NCBI GenBank assembly: GCA_004009845.1
Contig: RMBW01000002.1
Location: forward strand, 186,001-250,000
DNA: 64,000 nucleotides
Source of the DNA: Davidsoniella eucalypti
Taxonomy: Eukaryota > Ascomycota > Sordariomycetes > Microascales > Ceratocystidaceae
Direction of reading: 5' to 3'
Below are positions 11,572 to 21,656 of this stretch, in pieces (the stretch's first letter is position 1; each line of letters starts with the position of its first letter). The translations under genes were made by a program, and so were the position numbers. The notes below the pieces were generated by a model. The model ran no database searches. It was not told where the DNA came from and saw only the letters and a list, made by a program, of their open reading frames with translations.

Positions 11572-12812
11572 TTATTCGTCGTCATCATCATCATCACTGC
11601 CATATGCAACCAGAGGCCCCACCTTTTCCATTTTAGGCTTCACTGTCATAGTGGCACTACTAGACTTCAGAGCTGCAAGAGTACTACCAGATAGGAACCC
11701 GGCCATGGCCGGCACTGAAGTTGGTGGTCCTTCAAGCATAGCAGGTTCCTCATGTTCACCCTCGTAGCCTTCTCGACCACGGGGATTTACCGCATGCTCG
11801 CCACGCGCAAAGTGAACATCATCCGGCGCCTCGTATCCTTGGAGGCCGTAGCTGCTCTCCATTTTACGGCGCTTGCGGGCCTCTGGATCCCGTCCTTCAA
11901 TCTCGGCGACGAATTCGGCGGGGAGGGCACGGCGGATAGCTTCAGCAGCTTGCTCCTCGATGCGTCGAGCTTCGCGAGCTTGTGCGAGGGGGTTTGGATC
12001 GGCAGTGGCCCAACGGACGTTGAGAACTTCTTCGTGGTCGAGAGCTTGGTGTGCCATGGATTCCTTGGCAAACTGGGCGTTAGCCTCGTTAGAGTATGTG
12101 ATGAATGCTACACCGCGAGCGTTGAGTACTCGAACTATAAGAAGGCGCATTGTTAGTGATTTTTTTTTCTTGAAAGGTTTTATCCTACAGTGATAGGATG
12201 CCTACCTCTCTCAACCTGGCCCCATTCAGCGAAATGACGGGCGACAATTTCCTCGATATCATCTGTGACATGTATTCTACCAACGTAGATAGTACGGTTC
12301 TGACGCATGAAGCTACCAACACCACCCATGTCGTCGCGGTAGTCTGAGAACTTGTCACGGCCAAAGCAGTCGACATTGGGGTTGAACATGTCATGAATAG
12401 TCGGAAGACGATGCAGATATGGGCAATCCTGGCCCTTGGGGCAGATACCGCGAGCGAAGAACAGACAGAAATAGCTTCCAGCAGCATTGTCAGCTCGCGT
12501 GAAGCCGCTGTCTTTGGCGATATTGCAGCGGCCCTTGGCCGGTGTCTTGGAGAGGTATTTGTCTTCGCGATCGCCACCAGACCATTTGTTATACCAAATG
12601 TTAAAGATGGTTCCGGTTTGTGGTGGAGGTTCTGAGGTGATGAAAGCAGGATCGACTTGCGGCCGCGCTGGGCGTCTCTTTTTGCGAATGATTTTCTTTA
12701 CTTTGCGGCCACCAGCAGGCGCAACTTCATCATTGGTATCTTCGGTCGGCACAGGGACAAGCTCTTGCTCCTTGGGAGCCAATATGCTTTGTTCAATTTC
12801 GCTGTCGGCCAT
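11572..12812 (-). CDS. CWC2: Pre-mRNA splicing factor CWC2 (NineTeen Complex, RNA-binding)
   Basis: Two exons, 12206-12812 and 11572-12134, encode 389 residues. The start in context CCAAAATGGCC is preferred over upstream non-ATG codons. After a Lys/Arg patch (KKIIRKKRRPARP) comes the Torus domain (PPPQTGTIFNIWYNKWSG). A CCCH zinc finger follows (CLFFARGICPKGQDCPYLH), then an RRM with RNP2 TIYVGRI and RNP1 RGVAFITY, the intron falling inside the RRM. The C terminus is Glu-rich and ends in an Asp run. Cwc2 contacts U6 snRNA and the pre-mRNA in the active spliceosome as part of the Prp19-associated complex. Fungal Cwc2 is usually 340-420 residues. The branch site CACTAAC and acceptor ATAG are clear. 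Divergent from RBG1. Confidence 0.95.
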
Positions 12813-13360
12813 TTTGGCAGTTTCGTTATGGATTGAATGGATGGTCGAGTAAAAGAGTATCGAATGTCGGGACAATCACAACAAGGCAAGCATCAAGATT
12901 TCCTTCTGAATTGCGCTTGAACAATTGATTGCCACAGCCAACTGTGGCGTTTGATGTTTACGCCACATATATACGCCACAGTCAGTATTGCTATGTTCTG
13001 GGCAATGGCATTGTTGAAGATAATATTTGATTTTTAGCTAGCGACAGATAGTTCATCTCGGCGAACTATACTTAGTATTGTGTCTAATAATTCAATAAAA
13101 TCATTATTTCTTCGACGTAACGTACTTTTTAGGTGCCCTATTCAAGTCTGTTACCAATCTACCATATTGATATTGTGGGGCCGTGGTCCTGCTAAAAAAT
13201 CCAGTCTTAACCAACGTCGAACTGTAAAAGCAATCGAGGTCGTCTCGTGTTTACTATATCTAGCATCCTCGTCGCTTTTCATGTCGATGTTTCAACCCTC
13301 ATCTTCTATACCCTTTCAATATATCAGGCACCAGAAGCGAGAGGCTTCACATCAATCACA
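12813..13360. other. Divergent promoter region of CWC2 and RBG1
   Basis: About 550 bases separating two outward-facing start codons. Short open frames on the plus strand extend into RBG1 exon 1 but start from non-ATG codons. No RNA gene or repeat is seen. Confidence 0.5.
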
Positions 13361-14860
13361 ATGGTGAATATCACGGATAAGATCAAAGAGTACGATAACA
13401 TCTCTTCACCACGGCGGGGTGCCTGCGGGGCCCTTTTCGGCTTCACCATTATGACAACGACATTAACTAACACCTTATATCACAGGATCGAGGAGGAAAT
13501 GCGCAAGACGCAGAGTAAGCAACAACTTCCCAACAAACATCTGTCATCTTTTCCAAATCATTCTTCAACCATTGTGAAATGCAGTATCATGACGTAGTTA
13601 GGGTCTAGGGTTAACACTTATTCTAACAATTAACAGAGAATAAGGCTACTGGTAAGTAAATATTAAGCTCGAAAACAAGCCAACGATTATCATTTCTAAC
13701 ATTCGAGTAGAGCATCATTTGGGTCTGTTGAAGGGGTAAGCAATCAAAATATAGCCTCGTATGAGCCCTTCACTAATTCTATATCACAGTAAGCTTGCTC
13801 GTCTCCGCGCTCAACTTCTAGAACCTGGCCCTGGCGGCGGTGGCGGTCCTGGTGCCGGCTTCGATGTAAGTAAAAGCGGTGATGCTAGAATATCACTGGT
13901 TGGTTTTCCGTCAGTCGGTAAATCAACATTCTTATCAAAAGTCACGAAAACTCGATCTGAGGTAGCTTCATATGCTTTCACCACCCTCACGGCTATCCCC
14001 GGTGTCCTGGAGTATGGCGGTGCAGAAATCCAGTTGCTCGATCTTCCTGGTATCATCGAGGGTGCTGCTGAAGGCAAGGGTCGTGGTCGCCAGGTTATTT
14101 CGGCTGCAAAGACGAGCGATCTTATCCTGATGGTGCTAGATGCCACCAAGAGAGCAGAGCAGAGGGCGCTTCTGGAAGCTGAGTTGGAAGCTGTGGGCAT
14201 CAGACTCAACAGAGAACCACCGTAAGTCTTTATCATACATGAGGAAAAAAAAGTATTATGTTAACCGTTCATAGCAACATCTACCTTAAGCCCAAGTCCG
14301 CTGGTGGTATGAAGATAACCTTCCAATCCCCTCCAAAGGCCATGGACGAAAGAATGATTCAGAACATTCTGCGTGATTACAAGATCCTGAACTGCGATGT
14401 CCTGGTTCGCGATGAGAACTGCACAGTTGACGATCTGATCGATGTCATCATGAAGGATCACCGCAAATACATCAAGTGTTTGTATGTGTACAACAAAATC
14501 GACAGTGTCTCGCTTGATTTCCTGGACAAGTTGGCCCGTGAACCGCACACGGTTGTCATGTCTTGCGAGGACGACCTGGGTATCCAAGACGTTATCGATC
14601 GTTGCTGGGAGGAACTGAAGCTTATCCGCATCTACACCAAGCGTAAGGGTATTGATCCTGCATTTCACGAGGCCTTGATTGTGCGTAGTAACAGCACTAT
14701 CGAAGATGTCTGTGACCGTATTCATAGAAGTCTCAAGGACACATTCAAGTACGCGTTGGTCTGGGGTGCCAGCGCACGGCACATTCCTCAGCGGACGGGT
14801 CTTAGTCACCAAGTATGCGACGAAGATGTGGTGTACATTTGCAGTGGATGGAAAGCCTGA
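13361..14860 (+). CDS. RBG1: DRG-family ribosome-associated GTPase RBG1/DRG1
   Basis: Six exons encode 371 residues, close to yeast Rbg1: 13361-13389, 13486-13514, 13637-13651, 13711-13735, 13790-14221, 14275-14860. The first four exons are only 29, 29, 15 and 25 bases. Joined, they give the family N terminus IEEEMRKTQKNKATEHHLGL and LARLRAQLLEPG. The GTPase domain shows G1 GFPSVGKS (near residue 71), G3 DLPGIIEGA, the DRG-specific Gly-rich lead-in, and G4 NKID. A C-terminal TGS domain (KYALVWGASARHIPQ) binds the ribosome-associated partner Tma46. DRG1-type GTPases help translation through stalled sites. Intron 1 is 96 bases, a multiple of three and free of in-frame stops, so its retention would insert 32 residues rather than truncate. 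Confidence 0.95.
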
Positions 14861-15317
14861 AATTGTTATAGCTTTTTGTTTAGAGTATTAAAAAATGAAG
14901 TCTATTCCGTGTCGCAAGAAAAAGCCCCAAATCTAAAGCGTGGAGTGAGTAGAATGCAAGCATAGTTGCTATTGCTCCATATGAGGGGGGGGGGGGGTTA
15001 CAACGTCAGTGTTGTGAGTTTCAAAAACGCCTGTATAAATCCCAACACTCCTAGAACGCCAATATCATGTAGAAAACAGCTAGAACCTCATGGTATGACT
15101 AGTGTCGAATACCAGAAAGTTTGTAGCCAAGATGGAATACCATATGCCGGAAACCCCGAGTTTATGTCCCCAAAAAAACACCCATAATAACAGATAAGAA
15201 TGATAATGATAGAAACCCATCCCAGACCATATCATAAAACCAAAGAATCAGGATAAATATCAAAACAAAGAACACGCCAAAATCGAGTAAAAGAAAGTCG
15301 ACAAGAGGAGAGGTTGT
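14861..15317. other. Intergenic between convergent RBG1 and the Spo12-like gene
   Basis: Holds two 3' flanks and a run of 13 G residues at 14985-14997. No coding exon is recognised; short plus-strand open frames here lack any family resemblance. Confidence 0.5.
14985..14997 (+). repeat. G13 homopolymer tract
   Basis: Thirteen consecutive G residues, about 125 bases downstream of the RBG1 stop. Length is likely to vary between isolates or be misread by sequencing. Confidence 0.9.
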
Positions 15318-15805
15318 TTACGATGACTTCTTAGGGGCGAATATATCGTCTCCTTCAGCGTACTTACGGGCAGAAGACGCAGCGAATAGGGAACGAGGCT
15401 TGATTCTATTATGGGAGTTGATTAGTATCATTTGCTTTACAATACTTGACGACTATGGTGTATTATTTGCCAGTACGTAAGGCAACGGGGAGGAGATCGA
15501 ACACACCTAGCGGCCTGCTTGTTGCGTAGCGCGTTGAGCTTCTGTGTACACGGGCTCATGACATTGTCAGAGGGCGAAATGAACTTTTGCCTACAAAGGG
15601 TAATATGTTAGTGTTACGAACAACTATGAAGGTTACGATGACAATGAGGCGGGCCTTGAACTTACTCTTCAGAGTGCATCTTGTTGTGCAGCATCTGGCG
15701 GTGGTAGTCCATACTCTTGATGCCAGACTTGTTAGCAGCGATGGCGTCCATAAGAGAGCCACTGACGTCGCGGTTGACGTCCTTTTCGGAAAGTACAGCA
15801 GACAT
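15318..15805 (-). CDS. SPO12: Spo12-family mitotic exit regulator
   Basis: Three exons, 15666-15805, 15507-15590 and 15318-15405, encode 103 residues. None of the exons is long enough to stand out alone. The middle exon carries the diagnostic Spo12 motif FISPSDNVMSPCTQKLNALR, with its two potential phosphoserine-proline sites. In yeast Spo12 and its paralog Bns1 act in the FEAR network that releases Cdc14 phosphatase from the nucleolus in early anaphase; the filamentous proteins are short and built around the same motif. The start MSAVLSEKDVNRDVSG is in a good context. The donor of intron 2 is GTGTGT, less usual than GTAAGT; the frame and the motif confirm it. The C terminus is basic (APKKSS). 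Upstream neighbour is the acyl-CoA dehydrogenase on the same strand, 800 bases away. Confidence 0.88.
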
Positions 15806-16613
15806 GATTGGTGTAGGTATATAGAGCAATGGTGTGTATATTATAGAAAAGATTGGTGGAATAGTTTTTGATAGAATATGGTATGTTGCGATGTTGATGT
15901 TGGAATATTCAAGGAGGTAGGTTGTTGGTTATGTAGGATATTGGAAAGACAGAAAAAAGAACAGAGCGGACCAAAGAGCCTTTTAGCTTTTTTATTATTA
16001 TTTTCAACCACTGGTTCGTAGAATGCCAGCGAAGGGAATGCGGAAAACTTGTACAGAAGCACAACCAAAGAAAAAAAAAGACGTACAACAACATCTAAGC
16101 ATAAGCTGCTCTAGTAAAAGTATTCCTCTCCCCCATAGTTGGCCCGGCAACGGTAAACAGAAACGTAACCCACTGTGCTTAATATTGGGGTTCGGCCTCA
16201 GCGAATACAGCACAAAACAGGCAAGAGTGGCAGACAAGGGTTAACGATGCTTTATTTACAACAGGGATTGAAACAAGGTTAGTGAATAAAGATGTTTATT
16301 ATGTATCTATTTGTACTGATGTGGGCAACTAAAGTTGGGCTAAGCGGCCTCAAACAACCTTCAACAACAACGGGTTTTCCTAAAACAATGCAGTTGCCCT
16401 GTGATCTCAGCAAAATGCAACGGCAAGATGCCACTATATATCTGTGCTGAGGAAGGGACGGGGAAGGGATGGAGCTAGTAGAATGACTCTTTCCGAGTTT
16501 GATTGCGATGTTATGCATTAGACAGAAGGAGCTTCTCGTTATATTGCGGGATAGTATAACCACAACAACAACATCACAATATCAAATAAACCGTTGATAA
16601 CGCTTATGCGTGC
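15806..16613. other. Intergenic: Spo12-like promoter and 3' flank of the acyl-CoA dehydrogenase
   Basis: About 800 bases with no supported exon on either strand. On the coding (minus) strand the 150 bases before the Spo12-like start are pyrimidine-rich, as in many fungal 5' leaders. Confidence 0.5.
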
Positions 16614-18237
16614 TTACAGTTTGCTAGAAGTCTTGGCCGTCCGCTGAATGTTAGAACCTGGCTGCAACCGCTGCACATTCCAGGTCTTTAGCAATTCCTC
16701 CGTCTTCCTCTTCTGCTGCAAGATAGTCTGCGCAACGGCCAGTCCACGCTTAGCTTCATTACGGCCCATTTGCTGCAAATGGACCTCATCGGGACCGTCC
16801 GCAATTCGCAGTGTCCGAATTCCCGCCCAACTAGAAGCCAGCGGTGTATCTTGACAGACACCAGCGGCACCAAAGGACTGTACGGCCCGGTCAATGACAT
16901 CTAGGGCCGTCTTAGGGGCGAGAATCTTGGCCTCTGCAATCTGTTTAAGCGACTTTTTAGGGCCGTAAATATCCATCTGAACAGCGGCGTTTAGAACGAT
17001 CAGACGAGCCGCATCGATTTCCAGTCGAGACTTGGCAACCCATTCAAGAATAACGCCGTGTTCTTTCAGAAGTTTGCCAAACGGCGTCTTCTCTGAGTCG
17101 TTGATGCGCATAAGCATCCAGTCTAGGGCTTCTTCGGCCTATGAGAAAATTGATAATGTTAGCTACTGCCTTCGCTTGATAACGCTATATCAAACTACTA
17201 CTTACAGCGCCAATGGTACGCATAGCATGATGGATACGGCCCGGTCCAAGACGGCCTTGGATGATTTCGAAACCACGGCCCTCACCTAACACAATATTGG
17301 TAGCTGGCACGCGAACATCCTTGAAGGTGATGTGTCCGTGGCCATGTGGGGCATCGTCAAACCCATAGACAGAAAGCATACGGTTTATGGTGATACCAGG
17401 TGTACCCACTGGCACCAGAATGACCGATTGTTGCTTGTATGCGCTTGGATTTTTGGCATCTGTTTTGCCCATGACGATATAAATTTGGCATCTACGATCT
17501 CCGGCCCCGCTGGACCACCATTTCTAAGATTGTGTTAGTGGTGCTGATAAATGTATACGGCTTTTTAGATATAAAATGCTTACCTGGCCATTTAGAATGT
17601 ACTCGTTTCCGTCGCGGCGAATATCAAGTTCAATGTTGGTCGCATCAGAGGAAGCCACGCCTGGCTCTGTCATTAAGAACGCAGACCGGATCTTACCCTC
17701 GAGTAGCGGGGTAAGCCATTTAGCCTTCTGCTCGTCGTTTCCATACTTTGCTAGAACCTCCATGTTGCCAGTGTCTGGCGCAGCACAGTTGACAGCTTCC
17801 GAAGCAACCCTCGACCGACCAAGCCATTCGGCCATCAGACCATACTCAACATTGGTAAATCCGGCACCTTGACTATAAAAGCCCTTAGGCAGGAACATAT
17901 TCCAAAGTCCAAGCTTCTGTGCTTTAGACTTGAGTTCTTCGATGATGGCCGGGTGCGATTCCCAACGAGCATCGCCTACACCCGTTTGCGCCTCGGCAAC
18001 AGGATCAGCTCTGGATGCTACGGTTAGTATGATATGATCTTGGTTTTTTTCCAAAATGCTAATGAGACAAGTACGTACGGAATGCATTCTTCAACGACAA
18101 ACTTGGCAACGATATCCAGCGTCTGTTTCGCACGGTCGCTGACTCTATCGCGGACCTTTAGACGGATTGGTGTTAGCAATAGTTGAGATGGAAATGAGAC
18201 AGGCAAAACATACTATGGCGGGAATTCGATCAGACAT
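16614..18237 (-). CDS. Peroxisomal acyl-CoA dehydrogenase (ACAD10/11-like)
   Basis: Five exons, 18214-18237, 18079-18155, 17584-18010, 17206-17523 and 16614-17138, encode 456 residues. It is a flavoprotein of the acyl-CoA dehydrogenase fold that introduces a trans-2 double bond in acyl-CoA. Visible marks: FLMTEPGVASSDATNI and KWWSSGAGD in the middle beta domain; DAPHGHGHITFKDVRVP before the C-terminal helical domain; GPGRIHHAMRTIGA; and DGPDEVHLQQMGRNEAKRG. This pattern fits the ACAD11/fungal AidB-like branch. The last three residues are SKL, a canonical PTS1, so the enzyme is predicted to be peroxisomal. That fits fungi, where acyl-CoA dehydrogenases can act outside mitochondria. The first exon codes only eight residues (MSDRIPAI); its start is supported by phase and splice signals but is the least certain part. 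Substrate chain length cannot be read from sequence. Confidence 0.9.
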
Positions 18238-18630
18238 GTTCAGTTGAATTTTCTTGTTAGTATAAGTCAGGGCAGGTTTGAAACTAATAGTTCGATAAAT
18301 TGAAGTTCAGGTACCAAATCAAGAAGAAAAGCGGTTGGAAGAATGGGAGTTGTTTGGTTAAGTAAGTTCCCTTGCTTCATTAATTAACCCCAAAAATAAC
18401 AACAATGGGGAAAGCTCCAACGAAAGCTTTGTAGAACCGAGGCATCGCGGTTAGATTATTTTCTTACTTGAACAAAATAGCAAACAATTGACTCCAAAAT
18501 TTCTACAAAAATGCAACCAAAATGACCGGAAAATTTATGGTATAATATACAAAATCGTTACATGTTCAATTTTCATTTGTATATTTCATTTTCTACGATA
18601 TTCAAAACAAGCAAAAATGCTAAAAAGTTG
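18238..18630. other. Intergenic: acyl-CoA dehydrogenase promoter and tRNA 3' flank
   Basis: About 390 AT-rich bases, with no exon on either strand that I can support. Immediately 3' of the tRNA on its own strand is a short, weak T run. Confidence 0.45.
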
Positions 18631-18721
18631 GGGTCTTGCCGTGGATCGAACACGGGACCTCTCGCAAGCTTTGCTTTAGGGTGAGCCCTAAGCGAGAATC
18701 ATACCACTAGACCACAAGACC
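18631..18721 (-). tRNA. tRNA-Pro (anticodon AGG) with a 19-base intron
   Basis: On the minus strand a full cloverleaf folds. The acceptor stem GGTCTTG pairs with CAAGACC, followed by discriminator C. The D arm contains the A box TGGTCTAGTGG. The anticodon stem is CTCGC/GCGAG. The T arm is CCGTG-TTCGATC-CACGG (B box). The anticodon AGG (bases 18687-18689) follows TT as normal, giving a proline tRNA reading CCU and, with inosine, CCC. A 19-base intron (18667-18685) interrupts the loop after position 37, the canonical eukaryotic site. Intron bases CCCTAA can pair with the anticodon-loop sequence TTAGGG, as expected for recognition by the splicing endonuclease. CCA is not encoded. Confidence 0.93.
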
Positions 18722-19115
18722 AGTCACTTTTTGAAATTCTGTGTTTTGCAGGGTCTATGAGGATACAAACCCTAACCCTACGTTTTTTTTTGGAAAAAAT
18801 CAAGAAACAGACAAAATATTCACGCAAATAATTTACACACTTAAACGTAATCGTTTCCTTTCATTGATTTCTGATAAACACATCAATCATTCATTCAATC
18901 TTAATTTCTTGAGATAGTAACAATGATAAATTCAATAATACCTGTCATAAACCCAATGCGTAAATTTCTTCAATCCTCAACCACCTTTTAATGTTAATCC
19001 CGGATATGTCCCAAATCCTGATGTGAAATAAAATGTACAGTATGCCAATCTAAAAAAAAACCTGCCTCCGAAAAACTTTAAATCCTACAAACAGACGACT
19101 AATATAGCTAACTAC
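18722..19115. other. Intergenic: tRNA-Pro upstream flank and LSG1 3' flank
   Basis: About 390 AT-rich bases. Two telomere-like units (AACCCTAACCCTA) occur at 18768-18780, 47 bases upstream of the tRNA. A T run follows. No coding exon. Confidence 0.5.
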
Positions 19116-21116
19116 TTATTCGTCATTGTAGTTCTGTCTGTTCTTGCCTTTGCCACCGTTGGGGTTACCCTTGAAGTGCTTCTTCGAGGCCTTGGCATCG
19201 ACCGTACCCTCGAGGACAGCTTGCTGTCTGGCCTTGCGACCGGTGAGGCCTTTGCTGGCACCGGTCTCCTTGGCCTGCTCGGAGTACTGGTAGTTGAAAG
19301 GACGGCTGACGTAGCTGCCCTTGGAGCCGTTGCTGGCGAAGAACCCCTTATCGAGGTTGGCAGCCTTTCTGCTTACTTGCAGACCACCGGAGTATGCTAG
19401 GCTGACGGCATCGGTTTCTGCGAGGGACATATTGTCGAGTTGTTGGGCAAGAGCGGCACGGCGCCTCTCGGGAAGGTGTAGGTCGTCGTACAGTTCCTTG
19501 TTGAACTCGTTGTGATCGATGTCGCCGGGAGGGGGGTGGCAGAAGAGCAGCTTGCCATTGACGAAGTCTTTCAGGATGTAACGGGAGGCTCTGGACTCAT
19601 CGGGCTGACCTAGACCTTGAGTCTGAAAACCACGAGCCTTGGCATACGCAGATAGAAACTCAGAGGCGGTTGGTTGACCAGTGCCACCTTCTTCGGTGGG
19701 ACGGGTCTTGATTTGAATACCGTAGATAGCTTCAAGGAAAGGTTGAGGTATTCTTTGAGTGATCAGACCGACAGGACCGGTGTATTCACGCAGCTGATCG
19801 ATAGGTAGAATACCGTTGCAGACAAGATCACCCTTGGTGAAAGCGAAGTTGGGGAAGACAAGACCAGGGCAATCGCAGAGTACCACACGTTCCGATAGGT
19901 GGATAGTCTGGAAATGCTTAGTCTTACCGGGGGTTGATGAAACGGACACCTTCTTGGAGCCAATCAAGGCGTTGATAGTGGAAGATTTACCAACGTTGGG
20001 GTAACCAACCAGACCAACTTGGAGCTTACGGTTGAGGCCCTCGGGGGCATATCCGAGTAGGATGCTCTCTAGCTCATGCACAGTCAAGATACGGATGTCC
20101 TCCTCTTCAGGAAGCTCTCCTTCGTTTTGAGGAGGAGCTTGTGCTGAAGAATCGGCTTCTTCAGTCGTAGCATCTTTAGCATCAGTCTGTTCTTCGGTCA
20201 TCTCTTCAACCTTTTCTTCAACCTCCTCTTCAGACTCTGAGCTTTCCTCTTCCTCCCCCTCTTCTTCCTCAAGAGCCTCGAGTTGCTCCTTTGCTAGCTG
20301 AGCGGAGAAGAAACGGTAGGTGATACCGGCTTCTTTGAGATACTTGGCCCAAGCACGTCTCTGACTGGCAGTCATCATATCTGCCTTGTTGATAAGGAGA
20401 AGATTCTCTTTCTTCGGGTCGACGTCCTTGACGTAACGGTCAAGATCATCGGAGCGGAAAAGCATGGGGTTTCTGGCATCGACGATCTGAACAATGATAT
20501 CAGAGCGCTCGATAACACGCCACAATTGTCTCCAGACCTCCAGGTTTCTCTCGAATGGCGTCAAAAGCAGATCGTTGTTCTCGGAAACCTCGGCAAGACC
20601 ACGGCGCCAGTCGAGAAAAGCTGCCTTTTCCAGGCGGTTCAGCTCCTCGGGAGTTGTGGTAGAGTCCCATTGTGGCCTTCTGGGAACAGTGAGACTGGCC
20701 TGGAAGGTCTGGTGCTTGCCGAGGACTGTCCGCTGCTCGGCGGCGGATAGAAGGTAAGGGTTCTTGATGTCGGTGTGTATAATTTTAACACTGCTCATCT
20801 TCTCAGCAGTGAAATCGGTGCCAGCCAGCTCAGCAGTAGCCAGGAACTCGTCAAGAGCACCCTGTTCAGTGACAGAGCGCATCTTCACCCAGGAGGCTTC
20901 CTCTTTGTCGTTCACGAGATACTGCACATGGCACATTAGTTACTATGCTTGCTTGAGAGAATATGTATTGAAATGAGTTACCTCTTCACCGGTAGCATGG
21001 TTGATACGAGTGACGGCTGAAGTCTTGCGACGGTCGACACCTGAGCCTTTGCCGAAGCGATCCTTCATGAGCGTATTGCCCAGACCGACCTTCGTCTTCG
21101 ACTTTGGCTGAGGCAT
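19116..21116 (-). CDS. LSG1: LSG1, cytoplasmic GTPase for release of the 60S export adaptor Nmd3
   Basis: Two exons, 20982-21116 and 19116-20921, encode 646 residues. Lsg1 is a circularly permuted GTPase that removes Nmd3 from exported 60S subunits in the cytoplasm. The permuted order is visible: G4 NKAD (near residue 222) and G5-like sequence come before G1 GYPNVGKSS (near 353) and G3 DCPGLVFP. The conserved N-terminal region contains SWVKMRSVTEQGALDEFL and ELAGTDF. A long acidic Glu/Ser insert (about 256-305) lies inside the GTPase domain, as in other fungal Lsg1 proteins. The basic C terminus (GNPNGGKGKNRQ) is typical. The intron has donor GTAACT, branch AACTAAT and acceptor GCAG. Its start codon faces LTV1, another ribosome-maturation gene, across 540 bases. 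Confidence 0.96.
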
Positions 21117-21656
21117 GTTGATGTCGAGTTTGTGTGCGATAAAGTATTCGTTGTTGTTTTCGTTTGCTAATATAAATGTGATGGTAAAGTACACTGGGTA
21201 TTAAAAAAGGCGATGTGTTGAAGCAAGAGAAATAAATCGATATGCAGGCTGTGCTTGCTTGGATATTCTCGCTGGTTTTGCTCTATGCTGATAAATTACT
21301 GTGAGGGGCAAATTTCTGACTTGATGTCATAGTGAGTTGAGCCCTACACTGTGCGACACAATACAAAATTGGTGCTCACATACGGTGCATCGCAAGCGGA
21401 TAGCACTCTTGACACTGTCCTGATAAGAAGGCTTTGTTTGTTGCCCCTCCAAAAATTCTGTTTTGAATCCTGCAGCAAATGGGAAAATATTTTTAATTTT
21501 TAATTCGGGCTGTGACCATTTTCCACCAAATCCCGGCATCCTGAATTGGACCCGCAACTCCGACGACCTGAGCAATCGTTAATGACGAACAAGCTGATAT
21601 CATACATATCATAAATTTCTTGAGTTGATACCTTCTCGATATCGAATACCGCAATC
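21117..21656. other. Shared divergent promoter of LSG1 and LTV1
   Basis: 540 bases between the start codons of two ribosome-biogenesis genes. It includes an AT-rich block around 21480-21505 (TTTTTAATTTTTAATT), loosely like the RRPE element of yeast ribosome-biogenesis promoters. No exact PAC or RRPE match was found. A minus-strand open frame of 82 codons here is not considered a gene. Confidence 0.5.

Noticed and set aside
12813..12875. N-terminal extension of CWC2 upstream of its ATG
   Set aside because: The frame stays open but begins at a non-ATG codon; the ATG at 12812 has a strong start context.
14261..14812. 183-codon minus-strand open frame over RBG1
   Set aside because: Antisense shadow of the conserved last RBG1 exon.
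14861..15317. Possible 5S rRNA or further tRNA genes in the gaps
   Set aside because: I scanned the gaps by eye for B-box-like and 5S internal control sequences and found only the tRNA-Pro; no second RNA gene could be supported.
18768..18780. Telomere-like AACCCTAACCCTA
   Set aside because: Only two units; too short for an interstitial telomere or a chromosome-end scar.
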